Source of the DNA: Lachnospiraceae bacterium
GTDB taxonomy: Bacteria > Bacillota > Clostridia > Lachnospirales > Lachnospiraceae
Assembly (NCBI GenBank): GCA_900770785.1
Contig: CAAGLJ010000009.1
Span: 1-64,000, forward strand
Direction of reading: 5' to 3'
Length of the DNA stretch: 64,000 nucleotides
The notes beneath the pieces are model-generated. The model saw only the letters and a list, made by a program, of their open reading frames with translations, was not told where the DNA came from and did no database searches. Position numbers and translations under genes: made by a program. Shown here in pieces: positions 63,248 to 64,000 of this stretch. Each line of letters opens with the position of its first letter. Positions within the stretch are counted from its first letter, which is position 1.

Positions 63248-64000
63248 ATGAAACTGAAAAAGATACTAATTGCTGTGTTGACCCTGACCATGCTCTTTGT
63301 CCTGGCCGCCTGCCAAAACAGCAAGGCACCGATTACGGAGGAAACACCCTCGTCTGAAGTCTCCATAGAACAGTTACAGATAAAAATGAACGGTCATTTT
63401 GATCAGATGAATGCGGTCATTGACGCACACGAAGCTCTGTGGGATCTGCTGCTTACACAGGATGGTGATAATGCAAGTCAGGTCAATAGTACATATATGG
63501 AGACGCTTCTGGAAAAATACGGGGATCTGATATCCGATGAAGATCAAAAAGCTCTGAAGGAAGATGTTGAGAAGATTCGCAGCATGGAAATCGAATTGGA
63601 AAAGCTGGAAAAACAATATTATACGCTGATTGAAAAGGAGAACACCAACGAGAAGATCTCCTCGTCAGAATCCTTTCCCACCTTTGAGGGAATGGATTTG
63701 GATGGCAGCTCTGTAGACAGCAGTTCTCTCTTTGGCGGCAACAAGGTGACTGTAGTAAATTTCTGGTTCAGCAGCTGTGCTGCCTGCGTGGAGGAGCTGG
63801 AAGCACTCAATGCACTGAATGAGCGACTGAAGGAGCAGGGCGGCGCAGTCATCGGTATCAATACCGATACGCTGGGTGGTGATAAGAACCAGATCGCAGA
63901 GGCAAAAATGATCCTGGAACAGAAAGGCGCCGTTTATCAAAATGTTTGGTTTGACAAGAACAGCGACGCTGGGGCATTCTCCGATCAGCTCCTTGGTTTT
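63248..64000 (+). CDS. TlpA-like redox lipoprotein, partial (3' end off window)
   Basis: 251 codons in frame to the edge. Signal peptide with lipobox LAAC (Cys22), an acidic helical region (about 45-140), then a thioredoxin fold with the redox motif SSCAAC (CxxC) in VVNFWFSSCAACVEELEAL and the following INTDTLGG. AGGAGG lies 8 bases before the ATG. As the third gene of the module it is the likely external acceptor of electrons from the polyferredoxin. Genes beyond the window (methionine sulfoxide reductase is common in this context, from memory) are not visible. Confidence 0.88.
   Translation, partial: MKLKKILIAVLTLTMLFVLAACQNSKAPITEETPSSEVSIEQLQIKMNGHFDQMNAVIDAHEALWDLLLTQDGDNASQVNSTYMETLLEKYGDLISDEDQKALKEDVEKIRSMEIELEKLEKQYYTLIEKENTNEKISSSESFPTFEGMDLDGSSVDSSSLFGGNKVTVVNFWFSSCAACVEELEALNALNERLKEQGGAVIGINTDTLGGDKNQIAEAKMILEQKGAVYQNVWFDKNSDAGAFSDQLLGF

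Overview
The window is about 64 kb of chromosome from a low-to-mid GC, strictly anaerobic Firmicute, most likely a gut Lachnospiraceae (class Clostridia). The evidence is strong AGGAGG ribosome sites, TTGACA/TATAAT-type promoters, a clostridial thlA-crt-hbd set, AddAB instead of RecBCD, ECF-type vitamin transporters (ThiT, RibU-like), a long-form Hpf and several small Clostridia-only families. The genus cannot be fixed from the sequence alone. No rRNA, tRNA or CRISPR array was seen.

Layout. 1-6.6 kb: a truncated lipoprotein gene, asnA and an acetyltransferase gene; then, leftward, a sulfur cluster metY-cysK-Rrf2 regulator-DUF554. 6.8-9.3 kb: an OmpR/VanR-type two-component system. 9.3-10.95 kb: an AT-rich accessory patch with decayed coding fragments, then a compact cassette of a ribbon-helix-helix-like protein and a 54-residue protein, with four copies of a short direct repeat. 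11-16.5 kb: NUDIX hydrolase, an LxxG-heptad secreted protein with an MMPL transporter, and a divergent TetR regulator. 16.5-18.7 kb: CPBP protease-like protein, HAD phosphatase, and thiT under a TPP riboswitch whose terminator also buries the ribosome site. 18.7-27.9 kb: addBA, and a TetR-uracil permease pair. 27.9-32.7 kb: guaB-deoC-glnS-DUF2225, one leftward run from a single strong promoter. 32.7-40 kb: two small membrane proteins, an AAA/PD-(D/E)XK gene, dapF, RibU-like transporter and tex. 40-44.7 kb: a small HExxH protein, the thlA-crt-hbd genes and hpf. 45-50.2 kb: two secreted proteins, a GH98-like glycosidase and an NlpC/P60 hydrolase. 50.3-55.6 kb: an SDR, and a MarR-controlled heterodimeric ABC exporter with matching palindromic operators. 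55.4-60.1 kb: a decayed AAA/DUF4143 gene, ktrAB-type K+ uptake and a yvcK-like gene. 60.2-64 kb: a second two-component system divergent from a redox module (CD1871A-type CXXC peptide, polyferredoxin membrane protein, TlpA-like lipoprotein cut by the right edge).

How it works together. Most of the window is core metabolism (sulfur amino acids, purines, vitamin uptake, the acetyl-CoA to crotonyl-CoA steps, recombination repair). The accessory interest is in the repeat-controlled cassette at 10.3-10.95 kb, the GH98-like host-glycan enzyme, the redox module at the right edge, and a 44-bp palindromic element present in two copies 23 kb apart. Start codons were revised from the longest frame wherever a ribosome site or promoter decided it.
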